A stretch of 64,000 nt of DNA. Origin: Burkholderiales bacterium (lineage in GTDB: Bacteria > Pseudomonadota > Gammaproteobacteria > Burkholderiales > Burkholderiaceae). The stretch covers positions 85,710 to 149,709 of the forward strand of contig JAMFSK010000128.1 in the NCBI GenBank assembly GCA_026225235.1, given 5' to 3'. A program made the position numbers and the translations under genes. A model generated the notes under the pieces. It saw only the letters and a program-made list of their open reading frames with translations, did not search any database and was not told where the DNA came from. Of this stretch, positions 53,688 to 61,618 are shown one piece after another (the first letter of the stretch is position 1; each line of letters begins with the position of its first letter).

Positions 53688-55160
53688 TTGAATCCCCTGA
53701 TCGCAGGCACGACCATCGTCCTGGTCGACCTCATCGCATGGCGCGTGATCGCACCACGGCACAAGTTCACGCTGACCGGGCTGCGGCTCGTGCTGTTCGT
53801 CACCTTTTCGTGGCTCCTGTTCAGCTATGGCATGTCGCCCATCGAAGGGCCGGCGTGGCCTGGGCAGCCGGTCACCCAGATCGTCTCGCAGGTGCTCGAG
53901 ATCGCCTGGTGGCTACTGGGTGCGCGGCTCGGCATCATGCTGCTTGATGTGGTCTTCATGCAAAAGACCTGGCACCACGAGCGCCTGTTCCAGGAACTGC
54001 TCGGCGCGGTGGTGTTTCTCGCCGCCCTGGTCGCCGCGATCGCCTATGTATTGCACTGGCCCGTACGCGGGCTGATCGCCACGTCCGGCGCGCTGGCGAT
54101 CGTGATCGGGCTGGCCGTCCAGAGCACCTTGAGCGACGTGTTTTCAGGTCTGGTGATCAATACGACGCAGCCTTACCAACCCGGCGACTGGATCATGGTC
54201 GACGGCGTCGAGGGCACGGTTGTCGAAATGAACTGGCGGGCGACGCACATCCTCAATGCGAAAGGCAACACCGTCGTGGTGCCGAACAACGTCGCGGCTA
54301 AGGCAAAGATCACCAATGTCAGCCGCCCGGCGACCCTGCACGGCATCACCATCCTGCTCGAAGTCACGCCCGAAGCGCGACCCAGTCTGGTGATCGCCGC
54401 ACTCCAGCGCGCCGTTTTCGGTTGTCGGGATGCCCTGCGCGACCCGGCGCCGACCGTGGTGGTCAATCGTGCGGGAACCGATTCGATTACCTATGAAATT
54501 ACCTGTTTCGTCAACGACAGCTCGAAGAAGAACGAGACGAACAACGCCCTGTTCGACCTCGCTTACCGGCACCTTGCGGCCGCCCGGATCGACCTGCGTC
54601 CGCTGAGCGTCGCCGCGCCGTTGATGACCGGCACACTCGATCAACGAGCGCGTCTGCTATCGAAGGTCGAGACCTTTGAAATTCTCGACGAGGCTGAACT
54701 TCAGGCCCTCGCAGCCCGCCTGTCGCGCCATGAATACGAAGTGGCACAGACCATCATCGGCGCAGAGGAGATCAGCAACTGCCTGTTGATCGTCGGGACG
54801 GGCGTGTTGTCCGTGACGGTCAACCCGGAAGACGCGATCCATCCCGATGAAAAAGTCGAAATTGCCCGGCTCGGCCCGGGCGACGCGTTCGGCGAATCCG
54901 GGGTGCTGTCCGGGGTGCCGATGGCCGTTGATGTCACCGCGATGACACGCGTCGTTCTGTACCGGCTCGAAAAACAGGATTTGAGCCCCCTGCTCAAAAA
55001 GCGCCCGGAACTCGGGCGCTCGATGTGCCAGATGCTGTCGCGCCGGCGGGACTACAGCCGGTCTTTCATTCATGAAAGCACGCCGACCGTCAAAACGGAA
55101 GGCGGCCTGTTCCAGTGGCTATGGGATGGCATGCGGCGACTGCACGATCTCACGTCCTAA
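53688..55160 (+). CDS. MscS-type channel fused to a cyclic-nucleotide-binding domain
   Basis: A 490-residue inner-membrane protein. Four or so hydrophobic segments precede the MscS pore helix and beta domain (TSGALAIVIGLAVQSTLSDVFSGLVI, then YQPGDWIMVDGVEGTVVEMNWRATHI). The C-terminal cNMP-binding domain (about 320-460) has GPGDAFGESGVLSG, the phosphate-binding-cassette region, though it lacks the classic R-T/S-A end. Proteins of this bCNG type are ligand-gated MscS relatives with little or no mechanosensitivity. The start is a TTG; no ATG precedes the first membrane segment. Confidence 0.9.
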   Translation: MNPLIAGTTIVLVDLIAWRVIAPRHKFTLTGLRLVLFVTFSWLLFSYGMSPIEGPAWPGQPVTQIVSQVLEIAWWLLGARLGIMLLDVVFMQKTWHHERLFQELLGAVVFLAALVAAIAYVLHWPVRGLIATSGALAIVIGLAVQSTLSDVFSGLVINTTQPYQPGDWIMVDGVEGTVVEMNWRATHILNAKGNTVVVPNNVAAKAKITNVSRPATLHGITILLEVTPEARPSLVIAALQRAVFGCRDALRDPAPTVVVNRAGTDSITYEITCFVNDSSKKNETNNALFDLAYRHLAAARIDLRPLSVAAPLMTGTLDQRARLLSKVETFEILDEAELQALAARLSRHEYEVAQTIIGAEEISNCLLIVGTGVLSVTVNPEDAIHPDEKVEIARLGPGDAFGESGVLSGVPMAVDVTAMTRVVLYRLEKQDLSPLLKKRPELGRSMCQMLSRRRDYSRSFIHESTPTVKTEGGLFQWLWDGMRRLHDLTS

Positions 55161-55317
55161 GCACGCACCGACGAAGTGCACGGACCCTGAATGGACAAAG
55201 CCTTCCTCCTTCAATTGTCACCAACTCTTACCTGGCGAGGTTGGGACCTTCTTTTCAGAAGATGACACCACCCCGTGCCGAACTACTGTTTGATCTCCTT
55301 CAACGTGGAGAAGAACA

Positions 55318-56091
55318 ATGACTATCGGTAACGTCTCGAGCGCGCTTTCGACCTATGGGGTCACGGGAACCCAGCAAACGAATTCCAGTTCGCTCCTCTC
55401 TTTCCTGCAAGATGCCGAGCAGCAATCCTCGAGCAGCACGTCCTCCTCGGGTTCGACCAACCCCCTGATGACGGCGCTCGAACAGACGCTCTCGCAGCTC
55501 GGCATCACTCCCTCGACCGACTCGAGCAGCACCGCGAGCGCCGCTTCGACAGCCGACAGCACGGACAGCACCGACGCGAGCACGAGCACGACCAACGCCA
55601 ATGCTCCGACCAGCAGCAGCAACGATCCGGCCATGCAGCAATTTATCGGTGCGCTGTTCCAGGCCATGCAGAGCCTCCAACAGAACGGGCAAACCGGTTC
55701 GTCGACTTCGTCGGCGCAGACCAGCCCGGTCGGCAGCGCGTCATCGGGCGGCATGAGCAATCTCGCTGATGCCCTGGCCGCCCTTGCGCAAGCACTCGGC
55801 GCGTCCACCTCAGCGAGCAGCGAATCGGGTTCGTCGGGCAGCGACACGACGTCGCAAGACGACTCGGCTTCGAACTCGGACACATCAGCGACCAACAGCA
55901 ACTCGTCCGCTTCATCGTCCTCGAGCAGCGCTGCACTCGCCACGCTCGAACAGGACTTCGACAATGCCTTCGGTTCGACGACCGGCAACACCAGCACCTC
56001 ACTCCAATCCTTTCTGCAAACGCTCTCCAGCAATCTCACGCAAGACACCCAGTTCGGTTCGAGCGGCACGCTGGTCAGTACGTCGGCCTAG
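55318..56091 (+). CDS. Ser/Thr-rich low-complexity protein, no signal peptide
   Basis: A 257-residue protein, more than a third Ser or Thr with much Ala, Asn, Gln and Gly. Short predicted helices break the low-complexity tracts: PLMTALEQTLSQLGI, PAMQQFIGALFQAMQSLQQNG, NLADALAALAQALGA, ALATLEQDFDNAF and TSLQSFLQTLSSNL. These helices look alike, so the protein may be a set of related amphipathic helices on a disordered Ser/Thr backbone. A GGAG site precedes the ATG. There is no signal peptide or membrane segment. I do not recognise it; non-classical secretion or a structural role can only be guessed. Confidence 0.75.
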   Translation: MTIGNVSSALSTYGVTGTQQTNSSSLLSFLQDAEQQSSSSTSSSGSTNPLMTALEQTLSQLGITPSTDSSSTASAASTADSTDSTDASTSTTNANAPTSSSNDPAMQQFIGALFQAMQSLQQNGQTGSSTSSAQTSPVGSASSGGMSNLADALAALAQALGASTSASSESGSSGSDTTSQDDSASNSDTSATNSNSSASSSSSSAALATLEQDFDNAFGSTTGNTSTSLQSFLQTLSSNLTQDTQFGSSGTLVSTSA

Positions 56092-56108
56092 TTTCTTTCG
56101 CACGAAAA

Positions 56109-56132
56109 AAACGGCACCCGCGGGTGCCGTTT
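56109..56132. terminator. Bidirectional terminator
   Basis: A perfect 24-base palindrome (half-site AAACGGCACCCG) is flanked by A-runs on the left that give a T-tract for the minus strand and TTT on the right. It is placed between the Ser/Thr-rich gene and the convergent TonB receptor gene. Confidence 0.85.
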
Positions 56133-56178
56133 CCGTTGCAGCGCTCACGCAAGCGCGAGCGTGCGTCCATGCTTCAAA

Positions 56179-58863
56179 TCATTGGAAGTGATACGTCGCA
56201 CCGATTTGCAAGTAACGACCGACATAGCTGTAGAGCGATGAGTCGTAGCTGCTGTCCGGCGTTGATTGCCAAACGACGTCGAACGGAGGCGCGCGATTGA
56301 AGATGTTGTCCACGCCGCCGTAGATCGTCCAGTTCTTGATCCCGCTGTAGGTCACGACCAGGTTGAAGACGCTGTACGAACCTTCCGAACCCGCGCCGAT
56401 GATGCCGTTCGCATTCGCGATTGCATTCGTGTACGGGCCGGTGTACATCCAGCTCAGGGTCGACGCCCACTTGTTCCAGTTCCAGCTCAGCTGCGTCGTG
56501 CCCTTCCAACGCGGAATCGATGCACCGAACGGCTCGTAGAAGGCGCCGTTGTTGCCCGCGAAGTCGCTCGCGATACCGTTGTTCGGCATCTTGAAGTGCC
56601 ACACATAGGCCCAGTCACCCGACAGGGTGAAAGTACCGATGCGTGTCGGCAGCGCCTGGCTGAAAGTGCCTTCGAAGCCGTCCGTGTTCAGGTACGACAC
56701 GTTGCCGTACGACTGGTTGACGTAGCTGATTTCACCCTGTGCATTACGCACGACATCCGGGCTTTGCTCGTCGATGAGCGTCTGCACGCTCGCGCCCGTC
56801 GAGGCAATCACGTTCGAGATGTCGATGCGATACCAGTCGAAGCCGATGTTCGTGGTCGACGTCGGCGACAGTTGGAAGCCCAGGTTGTAGTTCTTCGTCG
56901 TTTCCGGGTTCAGGGCCGGATTGCCGTTCGTGATTTCGGTCACGAGTACAGGTGCCGTGTTGACCGGGCTAAACGGATCCCCCGCGCTTTGCGCCGAGAA
57001 CGTCTTCGACTGCGAGCCTTCGACCAGCGTCGGTGCACGGAAACCGCGTGCATACGATGCATAGGCCGTGAAGGCCTGGATCGGCTGGAAGCGCAGCGCG
57101 AAGTGCGGCGAGAACGCGCCACCGACATCGCTGTAGTGGTCGTAACGACCCGACTGATCGAACGACAACAAGTCCTTGATGATTGGAATGTTGAATTCGT
57201 AGTAGGCCGCGAAGACGTTGCGTTCGCCATCGACCGTCTGCACGCCCGCCGGCAGCACATCTGCGGTAATGCCGTTGATCGCTTCGCTCTCATGCAAGAA
57301 CTGGCCACCGATACCGAAGCCCACATCGCCAGTCGGCAAGGTGAACAGATTCGGGGTCGATGCGGTCAGGTCGACCGTATCGAGCTTGCTGATGGCTTCC
57401 GTGGTCGACTGCGTGAGCAGGCCGGCCGGCAGCGTGCCCGGATTTGCGAAGTTGAAGGTCCCACTCTGGAGCAGGTTGTTGAGGACCGGAACGCTCACCA
57501 CGTTGGAATACGTGTTCGAGATCTCGTTCTGCGAGTGGCTGTACGACGCTTGCCAATCCCAATCGCCCAGATGCGGCAGCGAGAAGCTACCCTTCACACC
57601 CGTGTTCGCGCGCACGAAATTCGAAATCGTTTCAACCGATTCCGTCTCCGGGAACGTGTACTGGAGATACGCGGGTACGCCCAGCGTATTGGTCGGATTG
57701 GTGACCGGCAGCAAGCCGCCGTTCGCGAGCCCTGCGATGCCGGCCGTGGCCGAGTCGTAGTACGTCGACGCGCTGTTGAAACCCGCTGCAGCAATGTTCT
57801 GCGTCGTGTCGTCGCGGCTTACCCAGAACCCGGCGAATGCTTGCATCGACTCGCTCAGCTTAAGCGTTGCATCGATCTTCGCATTGATACGATTGGACTG
57901 CGGTTGAATCGACTGATTCGAGGCCGTGTTGTTCACGCACTCCGTACCGCTGCCGCCCGTAAGCGTACCGTCGACCGAGTGGCCACCATTGGGGCACGGT
58001 GCGAGTGCAACGTTGTTGCCGCCGTTGTTGTCGTTGAGATAGCTCGTGCCTTGCTCGAGCAAACCACCCGGGTGATTCAGGTAGTTCATCTGGCTCGTGT
58101 TGTCGCGGTCCGACAACAGGATGCCGTTTTGCTTGTAATAGCTCGCCGCGGCCGACACGTTGAAACCGTCCGTGTTCAGGTCGCCAAAGCCGCCGGCCGC
58201 GCTGAACTTGGTCGTGCCGCCACCATCAGACGTGGCGCCGCCATAGCTGGCGTCGAGCGTAATGCCGTGTTGGTTCTTCTTCGTGATGATGTTGACCACG
58301 CCGGCGATTGCGTCCGAGCCGTACTGCGACACCGCACCGGTCTTGACGATTTCGATCCGGTCAATCACGTTCAACGGCAACGTGTTCAGGTCGAAGAAGG
58401 TATCGGTGCCATTCACCGCGAACGCATAAGGCGTCACACGTTGGCCATCGACGAGCACGAGCGTGTACTTCTCGCTCAGGCCGCGCAGCGCAATACCCGC
58501 ACCGCCCGGCGCGAAGCTGTCATCGGTGGACTGGTCCCAGCTGCTACCCGAGTTCGCGCTGATGCTGCGAAGGTAGTCCGACACGTTCGTGTAGCCGCTA
58601 TTCGTGATGTCCTTCGGCGTGACCGTCTGCACCTGATTGAAGGCCGTCTTGTCCGACTGACGGATCAGCGAACCCGTGACTTCGACGCGATCGAGCTTGG
58701 TCGTCGCAGCATCGCTCGCCGCGGCTGGCGCCGCAGCGCTTGATTCGCTGGCCGGCGTAGCCGGCGCGGTCTGAGCGAACGCGACTGGCACGAACGCTGC
58801 GGACAACAGCAACTCGGCCCCCACGATCTTTTTGATGGCGGATACCAACACCTTTTGTTTCAA
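56179..58863 (-). CDS. TonB-dependent outer-membrane receptor
   Basis: An 894-residue receptor. It has a signal peptide (PVAFA-QT), an Ala/Ser-rich spacer, a TonB-box-like stretch RVEVTGSLIR, a plug domain (ALRGLSEKYTLVLVDGQRV, YGSDAIAGVVNIITKK) and a C-terminal beta-barrel ending YLQIGATYHFQ, with a terminal aromatic pair. It is of the large, Ser/Asn/Gly-rich type that often imports carbohydrates or peptides rather than ferric siderophores; the ligand is unknown. The start is a TTG with an AAGGGG ribosome site about six bases upstream. It stands alone, downstream of a 1 kb AT-rich region. Confidence 0.93.
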   Translation of the reverse strand: MKQKVLVSAIKKIVGAELLLSAAFVPVAFAQTAPATPASESSAAAPAAASDAATTKLDRVEVTGSLIRQSDKTAFNQVQTVTPKDITNSGYTNVSDYLRSISANSGSSWDQSTDDSFAPGGAGIALRGLSEKYTLVLVDGQRVTPYAFAVNGTDTFFDLNTLPLNVIDRIEIVKTGAVSQYGSDAIAGVVNIITKKNQHGITLDASYGGATSDGGGTTKFSAAGGFGDLNTDGFNVSAAASYYKQNGILLSDRDNTSQMNYLNHPGGLLEQGTSYLNDNNGGNNVALAPCPNGGHSVDGTLTGGSGTECVNNTASNQSIQPQSNRINAKIDATLKLSESMQAFAGFWVSRDDTTQNIAAAGFNSASTYYDSATAGIAGLANGGLLPVTNPTNTLGVPAYLQYTFPETESVETISNFVRANTGVKGSFSLPHLGDWDWQASYSHSQNEISNTYSNVVSVPVLNNLLQSGTFNFANPGTLPAGLLTQSTTEAISKLDTVDLTASTPNLFTLPTGDVGFGIGGQFLHESEAINGITADVLPAGVQTVDGERNVFAAYYEFNIPIIKDLLSFDQSGRYDHYSDVGGAFSPHFALRFQPIQAFTAYASYARGFRAPTLVEGSQSKTFSAQSAGDPFSPVNTAPVLVTEITNGNPALNPETTKNYNLGFQLSPTSTTNIGFDWYRIDISNVIASTGASVQTLIDEQSPDVVRNAQGEISYVNQSYGNVSYLNTDGFEGTFSQALPTRIGTFTLSGDWAYVWHFKMPNNGIASDFAGNNGAFYEPFGASIPRWKGTTQLSWNWNKWASTLSWMYTGPYTNAIANANGIIGAGSEGSYSVFNLVVTYSGIKNWTIYGGVDNIFNRAPPFDVVWQSTPDSSYDSSLYSYVGRYLQIGATYHFQ

Positions 58864-59273
58864 CGTTTTCCCCTTGTAACTCCGGGCGGGAGCCCAGAAA
58901 AAAGCGCAGCCAAGCTCTTGACGGGAAGCGACGACGCAAGGCGCCGCCGTCGCCAGCCATGGGCGATGACTACTGTTATTTTCCGTGGTTTTTATCGCCC
59001 GGTTATTAGCCGGGCGTGCAATGGTGGCGCTGAATAAGCAACACGCATGCCAATCAAGGAGAAACCTAACTTTTTAAAACATGCTCAAAATATATTCATT
59101 ACATTTTTAATCGGCAAAATATAATACGAGGACAATATTCACCGTTAATTCAGTAAGTTAATCCGCCTTACAAAATTCGCATGGCCCCAGATCGACAATC
59201 TTTCAGAAACATTATTTTGTAAGAAATAAATAATGAACCTTTCGATTTCAATTTTAGAGCGAGAGGGTGAGGC

Positions 59274-59327
59274 CCCCGTTTTGAGCACAGCGATGCTGGA
59301 TTTCGAACGGCGCTCACCAAAACGGGG
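59274..59327. repeat. Inverted repeat with nested stem
   Basis: CCCCGTTTT (59274) pairs with AAAACGGGG (ending 59327). Inside it, GAGC and GCTC can pair across a small bulge. No T-tract follows on either strand, so this is not a standard terminator; it may be a small mobile repeat or an RNA structure. Confidence 0.45.
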
Positions 59328-59436
59328 CAATTGAACGATGTCCAAGGCAGAAACGAAAGGTTGGCTCCGGAATTTGTAATGTGACGTATTGATATACACC
59401 TAATGCCACATTCGGAATCCACACGAATCGCGTGCC

Positions 59437-59465
59437 GTGACAATGGCCTGGAACCCCAGTATCCT
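59437..59465 (+). promoter_or_regulatory. Sigma70-type promoter of the second candidate small RNA
   Basis: GTGACA (-35, five of six to consensus) and TATCCT (-10, four of six) are separated by exactly 17 bases. The expected start falls about seven bases later, immediately before a hairpin. Confidence 0.55.
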
Positions 59466-59471
59466 GAGGGC

Positions 59472-59538
59472 TGCACGCATCCCCTGCGTTGCTGGTAAGT
59501 GCTTCGCCCCATCGCCTCACCGTGGTGGGGCTTTTTTT
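59472..59538 (+). ncRNA. Candidate double-hairpin small RNA
   Basis: Starting just after a recognisable promoter, the unit has a hairpin ACGCA-TCCCC-TGCGT (59475-59489) with a C-rich loop, a linker, and a terminator GCCCCA/TGGGGC followed by seven T. It is about 67 bases, stands free in an intergenic region and has the same architecture and loop as the element at 15087-15156. The loop could pair with GGGG/GGAG of ribosome binding sites. No homologue search was possible. Confidence 0.6.
59506..59538 (+). terminator. Rho-independent terminator of the second candidate small RNA
   Basis: GCCCCA pairs with TGGGGC over a 14-base loop that can itself partly pair, followed by TTTTTTT. Confidence 0.75.
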
Positions 59539-59936
59539 ATTTCCCGGACAGTTGGCATGAATCGGATTCAGTCGATTCACTACGCTCTTCATCGTCACCG
59601 CGTTTAATAAACGTCGCATAATAAACAAGATTTTACGCAATATTAATGAAAGAAAATCGAGTAAAGTCGTAATCAAACATTCTGACTACTGGTTTATTGC
59701 AACGACGGGGGATAGCGAGATCACGTCCATTGAAACTCAATGACGCAGCGACTCATCGATCGCCATTTCCCGGCAATCTCCGAATGACTCTCCCCTTCGC
59801 CGCCCCGCTCGACCCATGTCATCCGAAGCACGATGCCAAGCGTTAGCCGGAGGAGTGGGACGCTGACATCAGGCGCCTCTGACATCAGCCCTTATTTTGT
59901 TTTCTTTAGCCACACTGATTTCCAGCGATCTCCAAA
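59539..59936. other. Intergenic region with short repeats, no gene
   Basis: Contains an inverted repeat TGAATCG-N8-CGATTCA (59558-59579) and, closer to the next gene, two direct copies of CTGACATCAG (59863 and 59879, 16 bases apart), which may be an operator for the beta-propeller gene. No credible ORF. Confidence 0.45.
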
Positions 59937-60950
59937 ATGCCTCTATTCCCTTTTGCTTCGATGACCAAACTGAGTGCGGTGACTGCGGCGCTCTATTGCG
60001 GCCTGCTCTGTGCCGCCCCCGCCCACGCAGCGGCCAAAGTGGTCGTGCTCGATTCGGCTGAAGCGCAGTTGACGCTCGTCGACGAAGCCACGCATCAGGT
60101 GCTCGCGACCGAGCCGACCGGCAAGGAACCGCATCACCTGATGATCACGCCCGACGGCCATTCGCTGATCGTGGCGAATTCGGTCTCGAATGACCTGATG
60201 CTGCTCGATCCGCAAACGGGCAAGCTTCAACGCTCGGTGGAAGGCATTGAGGATCCCTACCAGTTGGGCTTCTCTCCGGACCACAAGTGGTTTGTCACGG
60301 CCGCCCTGCGTCTGGACCGCGCCGACATCTATCACTACGACGGCCACGACTTCACACTGGTCAAGCGTCTGCCGCTGGCGAAGACACCGAGCCACATGAC
60401 GGTCGCTTCCGACAACCGCACCGTGTTCATGACGCTGCAGGACTCGGGTGAACTGGCCGCGATCGATCTGCCGACCCAGACCGTGCTATGGAAGATGCAC
60501 GTGGGTAACACGCCCGCCGGACTCTGGATGACGCCCGGCGATCGCTACTTGCTGGTGGGGATGACGGGAGAGGATGACGTGGCCGTGGTCGATTGGCACA
60601 CGCAACAGGTCGTCAAGCGGATTCACACTGGCCGCGGCGCTCATAACTTTCGCAATCTCGACGACGGCAAGCATATCGCCGTGACTAACCGTGTCGACAG
60701 CACCATCAGCATCCTCGACTACGATTCGCTCGAGAAGGTCGCTGACATTACGGGCTTGATGCCGGGTCCGGACGACATGGAGTTATCAGCCGACCGGCAT
60801 ACCCTGTGGGTCACCTTCCGGTTTGCACGCCATGTGGGGGTGATCGACCTGGCGACACGCAAGCTGGTCGATACCATTGCGGTGGGGCGCTCGCCCCACG
60901 GGATCTATTTCGCCGATCAGGCGCCGGTCGTCGCGCCCAATCCAGACTAA
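59937..60950 (+). CDS. Periplasmic beta-propeller protein (YVTN/YncE-like)
   Basis: A 337-residue secreted protein with a signal peptide ending APAHA-AA and about six or seven repeats of roughly 42 residues of the type VANSVSNDLMLLDPQTGKL..., TVFMTLQDSGELAAIDLPTQTV and VDSTISILDYDSLEKV. Such repeats form a seven-bladed propeller. Relatives (YncE and others) bind DNA or quinohaem cofactors or act as scaffolds; no enzymatic motif is visible. A start eight codons later (MTKLSAV) is equally plausible. It is convergent with the DUF4148-type gene. Confidence 0.82.
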   Translation: MPLFPFASMTKLSAVTAALYCGLLCAAPAHAAAKVVVLDSAEAQLTLVDEATHQVLATEPTGKEPHHLMITPDGHSLIVANSVSNDLMLLDPQTGKLQRSVEGIEDPYQLGFSPDHKWFVTAALRLDRADIYHYDGHDFTLVKRLPLAKTPSHMTVASDNRTVFMTLQDSGELAAIDLPTQTVLWKMHVGNTPAGLWMTPGDRYLLVGMTGEDDVAVVDWHTQQVVKRIHTGRGAHNFRNLDDGKHIAVTNRVDSTISILDYDSLEKVADITGLMPGPDDMELSADRHTLWVTFRFARHVGVIDLATRKLVDTIAVGRSPHGIYFADQAPVVAPNPD

Positions 60951-61075
60951 GTACGCGCTAGACCGCCGCGGATCCGTCCCGGCGGGAACTGTCACCGCGA
61001 CAGGTACAGCTGCCCCAACCATCGGGCAGCGCAGGTTGATCCCGCGAGCGCGCTTGCATCGACCTGCCTCAGGCT

Positions 61076-61102
61076 GCCTCGCCCGCGCTCCGCGGGCGAG
61101 GC
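61076..61102. terminator. Stem-loop terminator between convergent genes
   Basis: A perfect 12-bp stem GCCTCGCCCGCG with a three-base loop, followed by TTCT on the plus strand. It lies six bases from the stop of the small lipoprotein gene. Confidence 0.7.
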
Positions 61103-61107
61103 TTCTG

Positions 61108-61371
61108 TCAATGCGCGTAGAGCGTCGAATTCAACGTCTCCCACTCGCCGCTCTTCTCTGAATTGACCAGCTCCTGATAAACCTCGGCCCGTGTCTTCCC
61201 GGCACCTGCCGGTGACTGCGCAGCCTGGATGTCTTGCGCCGACAGCGGTTGCGGAGGTTCGGAACCCGACATGACGCGTACCGCTGCTGCCTCGCTCGGG
61301 GTCTGGTCCGCACAGGCCGACAACGACAGCAGCGAGCTAAGCAGGACACCGCACACAATAAAGCCCTTCAT
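61108..61371 (-). CDS. DUF4148-type small lipoprotein
   Basis: An 87-residue secreted protein with a lipobox-like LSLSAC-AD. The C-terminal TRAEVYQELVNSEKSGEWETLNSTLYAH matches the pattern of the DUF4148 family, which is abundant in Burkholderiales and has no known function. A GGAG site lies six bases before the ATG. Most family members are periplasmic rather than lipid-anchored, so the Cys is a mild oddity. Confidence 0.78.
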   Translation of the reverse strand: MKGFIVCGVLLSSLLSLSACADQTPSEAAAVRVMSGSEPPQPLSAQDIQAAQSPAGAGKTRAEVYQELVNSEKSGEWETLNSTLYAH

Positions 61372-61618
61372 GATGATCTCCTTTGATCTGTTGATCCGGT
61401 TGGCATCGCCAATCACAAAACGACGATCAAAGGTTAAGGGTCGGGTATCGCGTTCCTCGTATCCCCAGAGTTAAGGTTTGTTTATCGAAGAACGCGACAC
61501 GGCGGAGCAGCAATAAGTCATATAGATCATCAATATATTTTATTTATGAATTTGAAGATATTCGACCGTCGGGCGATGATGCGCCCTGTCCCCTCTCCTT
61601 CTCAGGCTCGCCCGCGCC

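Larger units (their letters stand above)
58864..59471. other. AT-rich intergenic region upstream of the TonB receptor
   Basis: A 600-base stretch clearly richer in A and T than its surroundings, especially 59060-59250, where the receptor promoter is expected. Short ORFs here lack ribosome sites and have atypical codon use. It includes an inverted repeat at 59274-59327 and the promoter of a candidate small RNA near its end. Confidence 0.5.

Noticed and set aside
55353..56069. 238-codon minus-strand ORF opposite the Ser/Thr-rich gene
   Set aside because: Leu/Glu/Val-rich reading produced by reverse complementing Ser/Thr codons; no ribosome site or motif.
56266..58743. 825-codon plus-strand ORF opposite the TonB receptor
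   Set aside because: Arg/Val-rich shadow frame with no motif. The receptor on the other strand has a signal peptide, plug and barrel terminus.
59145..59399. AT-rich minus-strand ORF of 84 codons in the gap upstream of the TonB receptor
   Set aside because: No Shine-Dalgarno, no recognisable domain, codon use unlike the genome, and it runs through an inverted repeat.
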